A stretch of DNA of 64,000 bases from Bacteroidota bacterium (GTDB lineage: Bacteria; Bacteroidota; Bacteroidia; AKYH767-A; 2013-40CM-41-45): assembly GCA_016721305.1 (NCBI GenBank), contig JADKIH010000005.1:159796-223795 (forward strand), in the 5' to 3' direction. The position numbers were made by a program, and so were the translations under genes. This document shows positions 1 through 8,904 of the stretch, in pieces (the stretch's first letter is position 1; each line of letters starts with the position of its first letter). The notes under the pieces were generated by a model. The model was not told the origin of the DNA. It made no database searches and saw only the letters and a list, made by a program, of their open reading frames with translations.

Positions 1-117
1 AAACTGCGGAAGACCCGCTTGATCAAGTGAAGTGATCACATCTTTTAAAACCTGATCTTCATTTGCTAATAGTCGGGAAATGTACTTGTCGACTTCTTCG
101 AAAAGTTGCTTGTCCAT
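1..117 (-). CDS. SAM-dependent O-methyltransferase, N-terminal fragment
   Basis: The gene runs off the left edge; only the first 39 codons are visible. The frame opens with ATG at 117 and reads MDKQLFEEVDKYISRLLANE, then a helix ending in GLPQF. This acidic helical N-terminus followed by 'LP' resembles the start of Bacteroidota caffeoyl-CoA-type O-methyltransferases, which continue into a PNQGKLL-like segment; that part lies outside the window. The catalytic domain cannot be seen, so the family call rests on the N-terminus alone. The secreted protein at 166..609 lies just upstream on the same strand, 48 bp away, and may be co-transcribed. Confidence 0.5.
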   Translation of the reverse strand, partial: MDKQLFEEVDKYISRLLANEDQVLKDVITSLDQAGLPQF

Positions 118-165
118 ATTTATGCTGATTGATTTCGTATCGTCAACAACGGAATCAACTCAAAA

Positions 166-609
166 TTATTCTACGGTGAATGGTAAGGAAACAAGCTTCG
201 CATCTCTTAACCCAATTACTTCAATATAAAACTCTCCTTTATCTTTTACAGGAGCAATAAAAGCATGACGATCTTTCACAAAAATTGCATACTGCACTTT
301 GCAGTCGCATTTTTTTGCATCTGCTTTTTCTGTGTGATCCAAAATCATTTTCCATTCACCATTTTCCTTTTTATAAACACGATAGAAAAAATCTTTGTTG
401 CTGCATGAACAGGAAATTGTTGGCGCCATGAATCCCGTAGCCAATTTTGCAACAAACTCAATAGAGTCGCCTTTTGCAAAAGTTGCCTTTACCGGCTCAA
501 GCTTATCGGCCGGATTTGATTCTGCTTTCTTGGCCGGAGTTTGAGCAAAAAGTATTACGGAGAAACAGAATGAAACTAATACTACTAGCGATGCTTTCAA
601 TGTTTTCAT
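166..609 (-). CDS. Hypothetical secreted protein with Cys cluster
   Basis: 147 residues. The N-terminus (MKTLKASLVVLVSFCFSVILFAQ) is a clear signal peptide with cleavage after Ala-Gln, as is usual in Bacteroidota. The mature part has a Lys/Glu-rich linker and then a compact beta-rich domain with two Cys pairs (ISCSCSN near residue 65 and KKCDCKV near 100). These could bind metal or form disulfides. It ends in beta strands (EFYIEVIGLRD...LVSLPFTVE). I do not recognise the family; it looks like a small periplasmic or surface domain. It sits upstream of the methyltransferase fragment on the same strand. Confidence 0.65.
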   Translation of the reverse strand: MKTLKASLVVLVSFCFSVILFAQTPAKKAESNPADKLEPVKATFAKGDSIEFVAKLATGFMAPTISCSCSNKDFFYRVYKKENGEWKMILDHTEKADAKKCDCKVQYAIFVKDRHAFIAPVKDKGEFYIEVIGLRDAKLVSLPFTVE

Positions 610-695
610 GTGGGGATATGGGGTTTGGATTCGGGGGCAATTTACGCAAAAAGTGTGAACTGAGGTTTGGGCTGCCGCTTGGGTGATTAGGAATT

Positions 696-719
696 AGTAA
701 GTTGTAAGTAGTAAGTTGA
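696..719. repeat. Heptamer array, family B (GTAAGTW)
   Basis: Short run of the 7-base unit GTAAGTT/GTAAGTA ending in AAGTTGACT. The same end motif closes most other family B arrays in the window. It lies directly beside the much longer family A array. Confidence 0.8.
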
Positions 720-748
720 CTATTGGTTAGGCGACAGTCGTGCCTCAC

Positions 749-905
749 GACCCGCAACCCGCAACCCGTAACCCGCAACTCGCAACTCGCAACTCGCAAC
801 CCGCAACTCGCAACCCGCAACTCGCAACCCGCAACTCGCAACCCGCAACTCGCAACCCGCAACCCGTAACTCGCAACCCGCAACCCGCAACCCGCAACCC
901 GCAAC
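749..905. repeat. Heptamer array, family A (GCAACYC)
   Basis: About 22 consecutive 7-base units of GCAACTC, GCAACCC or GTAACCC. Seven is not a multiple of three and the unit contains no stop codon, so long spurious reading frames cross it on both strands. It ends about 30 bp before the putative trpS promoter. Confidence 0.9.
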
Positions 906-937
906 GCCCCCAAGCAACTACCGAGTGTAAGTGGAAG

Positions 938-967
938 TTTCAAGTGTTCCCAAAACCCCTATATTTG
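938..967 (+). promoter_or_regulatory. Putative trpS promoter
   Basis: A perfect Bacteroidota -7 box TATATTTG (960-967) follows a weak -33 element (TTT at 938-940) by 19 nt. The ATG of trpS is at 975, so the message would be nearly leaderless. Confidence 0.4.
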
Positions 968-974
968 CCCCACT

Positions 975-1976
975 ATGTCAAAAGAAATCGTTGTCAGCGG
1001 AATCCGGTCGACCGGGAATTTACACTTGGGTAATTACTTTGGTGCGGTCAAGAATTTTTTGAAAATGCAGCATGAGTACAATTGCTTCTTTTTTATTGCA
1101 GATTATCATTCATTGACAACGCATCCGACACCGGCCGATTTACATTCGAATGTTAAGCAGGTTCTTGTAGAATACCTTGCCTGTGGACTGGATCCTGAAG
1201 TTAGTACACTCTATGTTCAGAGTGACTTGCCGGAAATTGCTGAATTGTATTTGCTTCTTAATATGAATGTATATGTCGGCGAACTCGAACGCTGTACTTC
1301 ATTTAAAGAAAAGATCCGCAAACAACCTGATAATGTCAATGCCGGATTGCTTACTTATCCTTCGCTTATGGCGGCCGACATTCTCATTCATCGTGCTCTG
1401 AAAGTTCCTGTAGGAAAAGATCAGGAACAACATTTGGAAATGGCGCGTCAGTTTGGAAATCGTTTCAATCGTCTCTATAATACCGAACTTTTCCCTGAAC
1501 CATATGCTTTCAATTATGGAACGCAGCTTGTAAAAATTCCGGGACTCGACGGCTCCGGTAAAATGGGCAAGAGCGAGGGCGAAGGCAATGCGATCTTCCT
1601 GGCTGATACACCGGAAGCGATTCGTAAAAAGGTAATGCGTGCCGTGACAGATAGCGGACCAACGCAGGAGAATCAGGAAAAGCCCGAAGTGATTAAAAAT
1701 ATTTTTCAATTGATGAGCGTCGTTTCTTCAGAAGACACGGTGAAGTTTTTCGATGATGCATATAATACTATGACGATTCGTTACGGCGATATGAAAAAGC
1801 AATTGGCGGAAGACATGATTAAGTTCACTGCACCGTTGCGCGAAAAAATTGAAGCTATCAAAAGCGACGAAGAGTTTGTAAGCAAGATCGCCCGTCGCGG
1901 TGCCGAAAAAGCACGCGAAAGCGCTTCTGCTACAGTAAATGCTGCCCGCAAAGCTATCGGAATCCGTCATTTTTAA
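975..1976 (+). CDS. trpS: Tryptophan-tRNA ligase
   Basis: 333 residues, normal for a bacterial class I tryptophanyl-tRNA synthetase. It activates Trp with ATP and charges tRNA-Trp in the cytoplasm. The HIGH-type signature is TGNLHLGNY (residues ~13-21) and the KMSKS-type loop is GKMGKSEG (~195-202). GKDQEQHLEMAR is the conserved segment of the Rossmann fold. The start MSKEIVVSGIRSTGNLHLG fits family N-termini. The gene is intact and appears monocistronic, between a heptamer array and the YceI gene. Confidence 0.97.
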   Translation: MSKEIVVSGIRSTGNLHLGNYFGAVKNFLKMQHEYNCFFFIADYHSLTTHPTPADLHSNVKQVLVEYLACGLDPEVSTLYVQSDLPEIAELYLLLNMNVYVGELERCTSFKEKIRKQPDNVNAGLLTYPSLMAADILIHRALKVPVGKDQEQHLEMARQFGNRFNRLYNTELFPEPYAFNYGTQLVKIPGLDGSGKMGKSEGEGNAIFLADTPEAIRKKVMRAVTDSGPTQENQEKPEVIKNIFQLMSVVSSEDTVKFFDDAYNTMTIRYGDMKKQLAEDMIKFTAPLREKIEAIKSDEEFVSKIARRGAEKARESASATVNAARKAIGIRHF

Positions 1977-2104
1977 TCGACTCAATTTCCTAAATCAGCC
2001 TTTCATAGGCCTCCATCCCTGTCTTTTCGGGTACTTACTTTTTTGTTTTCTTTATGATTTATTGTTGAATATCAGCACATTGCGTTATTAATCAGTATTA
2101 CATG

Positions 2105-2135
2105 TTGCAACATCTATTGTTAAAACATACATTTG
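2105..2135 (+). promoter_or_regulatory. Putative promoter of the YceI gene
   Basis: TTG at 2105-2107, a 20-nt spacer and TACATTTG at 2128-2135 match the Bacteroidota TTG/TAnnTTTG pattern. The leader to the ATG at 2187 is about 45 nt. Confidence 0.6.
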
Positions 2136-2186
2136 CACCGTGTTTATAAATAAGTCATTTAATCAAAAACAATAAAACAACCGACA

Positions 2187-2765
2187 ATGAAAAAAATCAC
2201 ACTTCTCGCCCTTATGATGGCATCAACGGTATCGATTTTCGCACAATCATGGAAAATTGATCCGGCTCACTCAAAAGTTCACTTCACTGCCAGCTATCTG
2301 GTGATCTCTGATGTGGATGGAGAATTCAAAAAATTCGATGGTACTTTCACTTCATCAAAAGCTGACTGGACAGATTTGCAAGCAACGGTTACAGTTGATG
2401 TGAACAGCATCACTACTGACAACGACATGCGCGATGGTCACTTGAAAGGTGATGATTTCTTCAATGCAGAAAAATACCCGACAATTACTTTCAAAAGTAC
2501 AGGCGTGAAAAGCTTAGGTGGCAATAAATATATGCTCATCGGCGATCTCACTATTCGTGATGTAACTAAGAGAGTTGAAATTCCGGTAGTATTCGGCGGA
2601 ACAGTTAAAGATCCTTGGGGAAATTTAAAAGCAGGTTTCAAAGGAACAGGTAAAATCAACCGTAAAGAGTTCGGATTAAAATACACTAACGCTGCCGCAA
2701 CAGGCGAAGCAGTCGTAGGTGATGAAGTAGAATTCACAATCGACTTGGTGTTAATCAAAGGTTAA
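2187..2765 (+). CDS. YceI-like periplasmic protein
   Basis: 192 residues. A signal peptide (MKKITLLALMMASTVSIFAQ) is followed by a single YceI domain. Family landmarks are the opening WKIDPAHSKVHFTASYLVIS, the DMRDGHLKGDDFFNAEKYPTITF-type core (given here by position, residues ~79-100), and LTIRDVTKRVEIPV. YceI domains form a lipocalin-like barrel that binds isoprenoid or amphiphilic ligands. The ligand here cannot be told from sequence. It has its own putative promoter upstream and a strong hairpin terminator 12 bp after the stop, so it is probably monocistronic. Confidence 0.92.
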   Translation: MKKITLLALMMASTVSIFAQSWKIDPAHSKVHFTASYLVISDVDGEFKKFDGTFTSSKADWTDLQATVTVDVNSITTDNDMRDGHLKGDDFFNAEKYPTITFKSTGVKSLGGNKYMLIGDLTIRDVTKRVEIPVVFGGTVKDPWGNLKAGFKGTGKINRKEFGLKYTNAAATGEAVVGDEVEFTIDLVLIKG

Positions 2766-2777
2766 TCACTTAACAAA

Positions 2778-2808
2778 AAGCCGGTTCTTTGAGAATCGGC
2801 TTTTTTTT
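2778..2808 (+). terminator. Rho-independent terminator after the YceI gene
   Basis: Stem AGCCGGTTCT / AGAATCGGCT with a TTG loop, followed by a run of eight T. Confidence 0.9.
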
Positions 2809-2821
2809 AGCACATTGAAGA

Positions 2822-2901
2822 CGGGTTGCGGGTTACGGGGTGCGAGTTACGGGTTACGGGTTACGGGGTGCGAGTTACGAGTTGCGGGTTACGGGGTGCG
2901 A
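2822..2901. repeat. Heptamer array, family A, opposite orientation
   Basis: About ten units of GGGTTAC/GGGTTGC/GAGTTAC, the reverse complement of the array at 749-905. It begins shortly after the YceI terminator. Confidence 0.85.
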
Positions 2902-2955
2902 TGACGATAACGAAAAAAAGTGCTTACTTGTAAGCCCGTATTTTTAAAAGAAAGT

Positions 2956-3010
2956 ACTGATCACCGTCTAACCGTTCACCATTTAACCGATCACGACAAA
3001 ACCGATCACC
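2956..3010. repeat. Degenerate repeat, family E (CGATCAC)
   Basis: Imperfect units of ACCGATCAC / ACCGTTCACC spaced 8-11 bp. The same family occurs as an inverted pair between rpmF and plsX. Confidence 0.6.
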
Positions 3011-3038
3011 AATTACAAACAAGAAAGAAAGAAGCAAG

Positions 3039-3335
3039 ATGCTACAATACATGGTCACCGTCACACTCCCGGAGGTATTCTCTCCGAGATTCGTTTCATT
3101 GATCCCTGAGCAAAGAGCAATGGTTCATGAAATGATGGACGAAGGAGTGATTTTAAATTATTCTCTATCGCACAACAGAACTACGCTTTGGATAACGATG
3201 ATTGCCAAAACAGAAGCTGATGTACTTCATCAGATTTCTCGTTTCCCATTGGCACGTTACATGAAATCGGAAATCACTGAACTGATGTTTCATCATGTAG
3301 CCGAGTTCGTAATGCCTGAGCCTTCTTTGAACTAA
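3039..3335 (+). CDS. Muconolactone isomerase-like small protein
   Basis: 98 residues, cytoplasmic, no signal. The pattern MLQYMVTVTLPEVFSPRFVS at the start, the middle helix and the end ITELMFHHVAEFVMPEPSLN look like the dimeric alpha/beta (ferredoxin-like) fold of muconolactone delta-isomerase-type proteins. No catabolic aromatic genes lie nearby, so muconolactone is not implied as a substrate. The next gene encodes a pirin-like protein on the same strand 55 bp away; the two may be co-transcribed. A longer frame starting at 2920 overlaps repeat sequence and was not used. Confidence 0.65.
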   Translation: MLQYMVTVTLPEVFSPRFVSLIPEQRAMVHEMMDEGVILNYSLSHNRTTLWITMIAKTEADVLHQISRFPLARYMKSEITELMFHHVAEFVMPEPSLN

Positions 3336-3380
3336 TTATGAATTCAAAATTTAAAATTCTGAATTCATAATTCTAAATTC
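3336..3380. repeat. AT-rich GAATTC repeat, family F
   Basis: Imperfect repeats of GAATTC / AAAATTT / CATAATTC that can fold on themselves. It abuts the stop codon of the upstream gene; a related copy abuts the plsX stop codon at 46353. Confidence 0.65.
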
Positions 3381-3390
3381 CCTAAAAACA

Positions 3391-4100
3391 ATGAAAACAA
3401 TTTTCCACCCGACCAATGAACGCGGTCATGCTAATCATGGTTGGTTAAATGCTCATCACAGTTTTAGTTTTGCCAATTGGTACGACCCTACTCGTATTCA
3501 TTTCGGAATGCTTCGTGTACTGAACGACGATATCGTTCAGGGCGGCGAGGGTTTTGGAATGCATCCACATAACGATATGGAAATTATCACCATCATCAAT
3601 CATGGTGCTTTGGAACATCGCGATAATATGGGCAATGGATCTGTCATTCGTCCGGGCGATGTGCAAGTCATGAGCGCCGGCCGTGGTGTCATGCACTCTG
3701 AATTCAATCCCTCTCCTTCAGAAGAAACCAATCTGTTTCAGATCTGGATTTTTCCAAAAGAAAAACATATTGCTCCCCGATACGATCAAAAACATTTGAT
3801 GTAAGCAAGAGAAACAATTCCATTCAAATGGTCGCTTCCGGCTTTTATCGCGGTGAAGAATTATACATTCATCAGGATGCTGCTCTCTCGCTCGGAAAAT
3901 TTGATGCAGGAAAAGAATTAACTTATCAGATTGCTCAACCCGGAAATGGCGTGTACATTATGGTTGTCGAAGGCTCAGTTACAATCGACGGCCATGAAAT
4001 GAATCGTCGCGATGCTATCGGTGTTTGGGAAACTGCAGACGTCAAAATTCAGGCGACGACGGCAAGCGAATTATTATTCATCGACGTCCCAATGAACTAA
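3391..4100 (+). CDS. Pirin family protein (frameshifted)
   Basis: Pirin-like bicupin of about 236 residues once one missing base is restored. The N-terminal cupin (MKTIFHPTNERGHANHGWLN, then FGMHPHNDMEIITI with metal-binding His and Glu, and GVMHSEFN) ends prematurely at 3804. The C-terminal half resumes in another frame (FDVSKRNNSIQMVASGFYRG to LLFIDVPMN). The break lies at an A5 run (3788-3792) where A6 would keep the frame (YDQKTFDVS-like). Bacterial pirins include quercetinase-type dioxygenases and redox-sensitive regulators; the role here is unknown. The MarR gene starts 8 bp after its stop, suggesting an operon or regulatory pair. Confidence 0.85.
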
Positions 4101-4108
4101 GCAAGAAG

Positions 4109-4558
4109 ATGGAACTCGAAAAGGAAATCAACCAAAAACGCTTTAGAAGCGAGAGCCACAAACTCATGGTGAACATCATCTATACCTTCAACTGGTTAAA
4201 CAGTCGGCACTACGAATTTCTTAAGCCATTCGATATAACCAGCCAGCAGTTTAATGTTCTCCGCATATTACGCGGACAACAATCTCAACCGGCCAGCATC
4301 AAACTTATACGTGAACGAATGCTCGATAAAATGAGCGACGCTTCCCGAATTGTAGAAAAACTTCGTCTCAAAGGATTAGCCGAACGCCACATCTGCGCTC
4401 ACGACCGCCGTTCCTGCCAGGTCTTCATCACTCAAAAAGGAATGGACCTCCTCACCGAAATCGATAAGCTCGATGACCAGATGGAAACTTTTTCGGCGCA
4501 GCTCACTGCGGAAGAGCAGAGGACTTTGAATTTATTGTTGGATAAGTTGCGGGGCTGA
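4109..4558 (+). CDS. MarR family transcriptional regulator
   Basis: 149 residues from ATG 4109 (MELEKEINQKRF), chosen because the longer frame overlaps the pirin gene. The winged helix-turn-helix is clear: ITSQQFNVLRILRGQ (helices 1-2), IRERMLDKMSDASRIVEKLR (recognition helix) and the wing ERHICAHDRRSCQVFITQKG, followed by a C-terminal dimerisation helix. MarR proteins are dimeric repressors, often responsive to phenolic or oxidative signals. The 8-bp spacing to the pirin gene suggests shared transcription. Confidence 0.9.
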   Translation: MELEKEINQKRFRSESHKLMVNIIYTFNWLNSRHYEFLKPFDITSQQFNVLRILRGQQSQPASIKLIRERMLDKMSDASRIVEKLRLKGLAERHICAHDRRSCQVFITQKGMDLLTEIDKLDDQMETFSAQLTAEEQRTLNLLLDKLRG

Positions 4559-4703
4559 CAATTCGTTAATTAGTTAATTAGTTGATTAGTTAATTTTTCG
4601 TTCTTAAAAGCTCTAATCTGCTCAATTTAGGATGCGATGAAATGAATGATTGACTTTATCTCGCCACATTAACTAATCAACTAATTAACCAATTAACGAA
4701 TTG
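4559..4703. repeat. Octamer inverted-repeat element, family D
   Basis: Two 36-bp arms (4559-4594 and 4668-4703) made of GTTAATTA-type octamers are reverse complements with a single mismatch. They enclose 73 bp of non-repetitive sequence. The element starts at the MarR stop codon and ends about 45 bp before the next gene. Confidence 0.85.
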
Positions 4704-4747
4704 CAAAGGGTTTGCCAACTCCCAAAAAAGTTCTAAATTGCGGTCAG

Positions 4748-5784
4748 ATGGCAAGCATAGAACAACACATCTCCGAACTACTGTATGATCATGATTGCGT
4801 GATTGTTCCGTCGTTAGGTGGCTTTTTGGCTTCTAATCAGGATGCTTTTATAGGGCCGGGAAATTCGATCTTCCCTCCTTTCCGCAAAATTGCCTTTAAT
4901 GTCTATCTGAAAAAAATGATGGACTTCTTGCCAATCACTTAGTCGAATACGAAAACCTTTCTTACCAGCAGGCGATTCAGCAAATCGAATTGTTTGTCAA
5001 TACTTGCTTGTCGGATATGAACGACGGTAAAAAGGTATTGCTTAAAAATATCGGAACGCTTTACTTCGATCGCGAACACAATTTGCAATTTGAAGCAGCA
5101 AAAAATTCGAATCACCTGAAAGAAAGCTTCGGAATGGATGCTCTTCAGGCGATGCCGATTCGTCGTGATCAGGTTAAAATTCCTGTTCGTACGATCACGC
5201 CGAAAGAAATTCGTCCTTCGCAGCCGGCTCCGAAGAAAGTCATTTCAAAAAGCCTCAAAAAAAATCATCGCCCGATAGGCATCATTGCTATTGCTGCTGC
5301 GGCTCTTTGGTTTTCTTTTAATGTCTATTTAATCGCTCCGAAAAAGTACGAATCAGCTTCGCTTGTTCCGTTCGACAGTCAGTCAATTGCCCTCAAAATT
5401 TCAGATACCACTAAACCTGCTGCCGGTACTCCTCCGGTACAAGCTCCGGTAAAAGTTGAAACCGTTTTTGTGGCAACAACAGCCGCTGCCGATACGACGA
5501 CAACTGCGAATAAGGTTATTGCTCCTGAAAAGAAGGACTCGTTATCGTTATCGTTATCGAAATCAAATCACCACTACGTAATTGCCGGCGTTTTTAAAAT
5601 TCATGAAAACGGACTTTCGCTGGTAAAAACTTTGCGTGAACAAGGATTTGCCGATGCCAATTTCGTCGAAGCCAACGGACGTACCTACGTTTTTTATGAG
5701 GGCTTCGAAAATCAATCAGATGCCGCTGCTCTGAATGATAGCCTGAAAGAGAAAAATCTCCAAGGCTGGATCTGGAATTTCTAA
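4748..5784 (+). CDS. HU-like (CCDC81-type) and SPOR domain membrane protein (frameshifted)
   Basis: About 345 residues after correcting one indel. ATG 4748 (MASIEQHISELLYDHDCVIV) opens a CCDC81-type HU domain pair: PSLGGFLASNQDAF, then after the break NDGLLANHLVEYENLSYQQA and the second unit (MNDGKKVLLKNIGTLYFDRE). A single membrane helix follows (PIGIIAIAAAALWFSFNVYL), then a Pro/Thr/Lys linker and a C-terminal SPOR domain (HHYVIAGVFKIHENGLSLVK onward). SPOR domains bind denuded peptidoglycan at division sites, so a role linking envelope and nucleoid or division is plausible. The break is at an A7 run (4910-4916), where A8 restores LKKNDGLLANH. Confidence 0.85.
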
Positions 5785-5946
5785 CATTCCGATCACACCC
5801 TACCACGTAAATTTATTTCTCTGAGCATCAAGTCCATTAATTGACCTAATTGTATTGTGCTCTGAATTAGCATTTTAGCAAGTCAGCAAAATAGACGGGA
5901 ATGCAAACTTCAAAGCCTGTTTCTCGTATTCAGTCAAGAAGCTTAT

Positions 5947-5976
5947 TTGTTTAAAGCTTAAAATCAGCCTAAATTG
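5947..5976 (+). promoter_or_regulatory. Weak putative rpoN promoter
   Basis: TTG (5947-5949), 20-nt spacer, TAAATTG (5970-5976), one base off the TAnnTTTG consensus. The ATG of rpoN is at 6002. Confidence 0.3.
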
Positions 5977-6001
5977 CAGTACTAATTATTGCCCGTCATC
6001 A

Positions 6002-7475
6002 ATGAGTTCGTTACGCCAAGGTCTAAACCAGAAATTATTACAGAAGCTTTCTCCACAGCAAATTCAGCTGATGAAGCTTTTACAAATTCCTGTCGCCAAT
6101 CTTGAACAACGAATCAAAGAAGAGATGCAGGAAAATCCGGCACTTGAAGAAGGCAATGAAGAGACGGATGAAGAATATAAGACTGAAGAAGAGGAAGAGT
6201 TAGATAATAACGAAGACGATGAGGAAATCGGCGAGCGCGAAGATGATATCAGCTTAGACGAATACCTTGCCGATGATGATATTCCTGATTACAAAACTTC
6301 TGTCAACAACATCGCCCGACGACGACCGGAAAGAAATTCCGTTTAGCGTGCAGGGAAATTTCCAGGACCAGGTTTTAGCACAATTATACGTTCTCGATTT
6401 TGATGATCGCGCATATCATATTGCCGAACAATTAGTAGGCAGCATCGACGACGATGGTTATCTGCGTCGTGAGCTCTCTGCAATTGTCGATGATCTTGCC
6501 TTTTCACAAAACATACAAACGACGGCTGAAGAACTTGAAAAGGTTCTTTTAGCCATTCAGACTCTTGATCCTCCGGGTATCGGAGCGCGCTCTCTTCAAG
6601 AATGCTTGCTGATTCAGCTCGACCGAAAAGAACAAAAGCGCGAATCGGTTGTAACTGCCCGTCGTATTTTAAAAAATCATTTCGACGAATTCTCTAAAAA
6701 GCATTACGAGAAAATCGCGAAAGATCTGAATCTTGATTCGGACGGAATTAAAAAAGCCATTGATGAAATTTTAAAGCTGAATCCAAGACCGGGAAATACA
6801 GCCAGTCAGGGTCAGCGATCTATTGAGCATATCATTCCCGACTTCTTAATCAGCAATAACGACGGAGTACTCGAACTCACTCTAAATGCGCGCAACGCGC
6901 CGGAGATGAAGATCAGTCGTGATTACAGAGAAATGCTCGATCACTACAGCAAAGACAAGAAGAATTCAAAAGCGAATAAAGAAGCCATTCAATTTGTGAA
7001 GCAGAAATTAGATTCTGCCAAATGGTTTATCGATGCTTTGAAACAACGTCAGCATACGCTTTACCATACCATGCATACTATCATGGAATATCAGTACGAA
7101 TATTTCCTCGAAGGCGACATTCGGAAGCTGAAGAAAATGGTATTGCGTGATATTGCGGAGAAGATCAACATGGATATTTCTACCGTGTCGCGTGTGGCAA
7201 ACAGTAAATATGTACAAACGCATTTCGGGACTTTTCTTTTGAAGAGCTTTTTCTCCGAAGGATTATCGACTGAAAGCGGTGAGGAAGTATCGAGCAAAGA
7301 AGTAAAACAAATTCTCACCGATTGTATAGGAGCAGAAAACAAGCGCAAGCCATTAACCGATGATGCTCTGACAAAAATCCTGAATGAAAAAGGCTATAAC
7401 ATAGCCCGCAGAACGGTAGCGAAATACCGTGAAATGCTCGACATCCCTGTGGCGCGCTTACGCAAGGAACTATGA
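6002..7475 (+). CDS. rpoN: RNA polymerase sigma-54 factor (frameshifted)
   Basis: About 490 residues once one extra base near 6305-6315 is removed. Region I is Gln/Leu-rich (LLQKLSPQQIQLMKLLQIPV) and interacts with AAA+ activators. Region II is very acidic (residues ~48-95). Region III holds the core-binding part (LDPPGIGARSLQECLLIQLD), the HTH (DIAEKINMDISTVSRVANSK) and a C-terminal RpoN box, ARRTVAKYREMLDIP. Without the indel the frame reads SVNNSPDDDRKEIP across the break. Sigma-54 recognises -24/-12 promoters. The downstream membrane protein overlaps its stop by 4 nt, so the two are translationally coupled. Confidence 0.95.
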
Positions 7476-8080
7476 ACCGCCAACTCGCTCAGTTTTTGTC
7501 GATCGTTCTGCATCCCGTTCTGATGCCGACATACGCATTGTTTTTCATTTTCGGCAACACCACATTCCTGACCTTCTCCACACCCGATTTAGTGAAGAAG
7601 GCAATCTTCTATATTGTTGTTATCAATACTCTGATTTTTCCCGTTGTCATTACTTACATCTTATATCGGACAAAAGTAATTCAGTCGTTCCAAATGGAAC
7701 GACGCGAAGAACGACAGGTTCCCTATATCAGCAATTTACTTTTACTTTTCGTTGCCGCCTATCTCGTCCACACGCTGAGACTGCCCGCATTATTTTTCCG
7801 ACTGCTATTGGGCGCTGCCTCATCCGTTATGATCGCACTATTTGTAAATTTCAAATGGAAGATCAGCATTCACATGATCGGCATCGGCGCTTTAACCGGA
7901 ACTTTATTCGGACTTACCACCCTACTTGCCATCGACCTCCGTACGGCTATTGTAGCATGTTTCCTGGTTGCCGGCCTTCTAGGAACAGCAAGATTAAGTT
8001 TAGGCGCTCACCAACCGATGCAGATTTATGCGGGGTTTGTGGTGGGGTTTTTTTGTGAGTATTACTTTCTGGGGGTTTGA
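7472..8080 (+). CDS. PAP2-like integral membrane protein
   Basis: 202 residues with about six membrane helices. It starts in ATGA overlap with rpoN. The end carries GTARLSLGAHQPMQIYAGFV, which matches the last part of a PAP2 phosphatase signature (SR..LGAH...QV..G) with a conserved His. The first PAP2 motifs (KxxxxxxRP, PSGH) are not evident; QMERREERQVPYISN and ISIHMIGIGALTG occupy similar places. So either a divergent lipid phosphatase or an inactive relative. A family B repeat array starts 4 bp after its stop. Confidence 0.65.
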   Translation: MNRQLAQFLSIVLHPVLMPTYALFFIFGNTTFLTFSTPDLVKKAIFYIVVINTLIFPVVITYILYRTKVIQSFQMERREERQVPYISNLLLLFVAAYLVHTLRLPALFFRLLLGAASSVMIALFVNFKWKISIHMIGIGALTGTLFGLTTLLAIDLRTAIVACFLVAGLLGTARLSLGAHQPMQIYAGFVVGFFCEYYFLGV

Positions 8081-8084
8081 ATTG

Positions 8085-8204
8085 GTAAGTTGTAAGTAGT
8101 AAGTTGACTTGCTGTTGGTAAGTTGTAAGTTGTAAATTGTAAGTAGTAAGTAGTAAGTAGTAAGTAGTAAGTTGTAAGTTGTAAGTTGTAAGTTGTAAGT
8201 TGAC
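8085..8204. repeat. Heptamer array, family B, left arm
   Basis: About 16 units of GTAAGTT/GTAAGTA, interrupted once and terminated by GTTGACTTGCTGTTG. It is the mirror of the array at 8905-8985 on the far side of the S23 gene. Confidence 0.9.
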
Positions 8205-8381
8205 TTGCTGTTGACAATGGGTAGTCCTATTTACATTTCTGTATGTAATTTGTATAGGACTATGGTTTTCGAATTTGACACAACGCCCTTTCTCATTCAT
8301 GAAAAATCAGCAACTAATATCCTGCATATATAGAATGCAAATGATATTAATGCGCTTTATTTTTGCTGAAAATATTTTTTT

Positions 8382-8783
8382 ATGCAAAATGGATATAAAG
8401 ATCTCATAGTTTGGAAAAAAGGGATTGAATTAGCTGAGGCAATCTATAAACACACAGAAGGCTTTCCGAAAAAAGAGTTATTTGGAATTACTTCGCAATT
8501 GCGACGAGCTGCTGTCTCTAATCCTTCAAATATTGCGGAAGGTTGGTCAAGAGACTCACCAAAATATTTCATTCAATTTTTAAATATTGCAAAGGGTTCA
8601 CTTGCCGAAGTTGAAACTCAGCTTATCCTTGCCGGCCGACTTCAATTTATGAAGAATGAAGCTCTATTAATTATTTTTAAATCGATAGAGCATTTGGCAA
8701 GAATGTTAAATGCACTTATTAATTCAATCCAGAAATCGTTAAAAACCCCTAACTCAAAGGATACACACTTAAACGAACCCTGA
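8382..8783 (+). CDS. Four-helix bundle protein (23S rRNA intervening-sequence/S23 family)
   Basis: 133 residues. The sequence GYKDLIVWKKGIELAEAIYK, FPKKELFGITSQLRRAAVSN, PSNIAEGWSRDSPKYFIQFL and IAKGSLAEVETQLILA is a textbook member of the TIGR02436-type four-helix bundle family. Relatives are encoded in 23S rRNA intervening sequences, and Avd of diversity-generating retroelements shares the fold. Its function is unknown. No rRNA or reverse transcriptase is nearby. The gene is isolated and flanked by inverted heptamer arrays (8085-8204 and 8905-8985), which suggests it may travel as a unit with them. Confidence 0.92.
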   Translation: MQNGYKDLIVWKKGIELAEAIYKHTEGFPKKELFGITSQLRRAAVSNPSNIAEGWSRDSPKYFIQFLNIAKGSLAEVETQLILAGRLQFMKNEALLIIFKSIEHLARMLNALINSIQKSLKTPNSKDTHLNEP

Positions 8784-8904
8784 AGAATTTTCGATCGCAT
8801 AAGATTGTTGTGATTAGATACGCCGAAAAATTAGCAATCACCCCACTCTAGTATAATCCAATTAAACCAATAAAAGCAAATACGTAAAATGATGCCTACG
8901 TATA

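Noticed and set aside
749..905. CRISPR-like array
   Set aside because: Units are 7 bases with no spacers, and no cas genes are in the window.
503..1033. Three overlapping open frames with heptapeptide repeats (such as PATRNPQ and LRVASCG units) across 720-943
   Set aside because: They are reading frames through the stop-free GCAACYC heptamer array. They exist on both strands at once, have no start context and no non-repetitive domain.
6002..7475. Genuine loss of sigma-54
   Set aside because: All regions are conserved on both sides of one indel, and similar indels affect other essential genes.
8382..8783. Diversity-generating retroelement (Avd-like four-helix bundle)
   Set aside because: No reverse transcriptase, template or variable repeat is nearby; the sequence fits the S23 group better.
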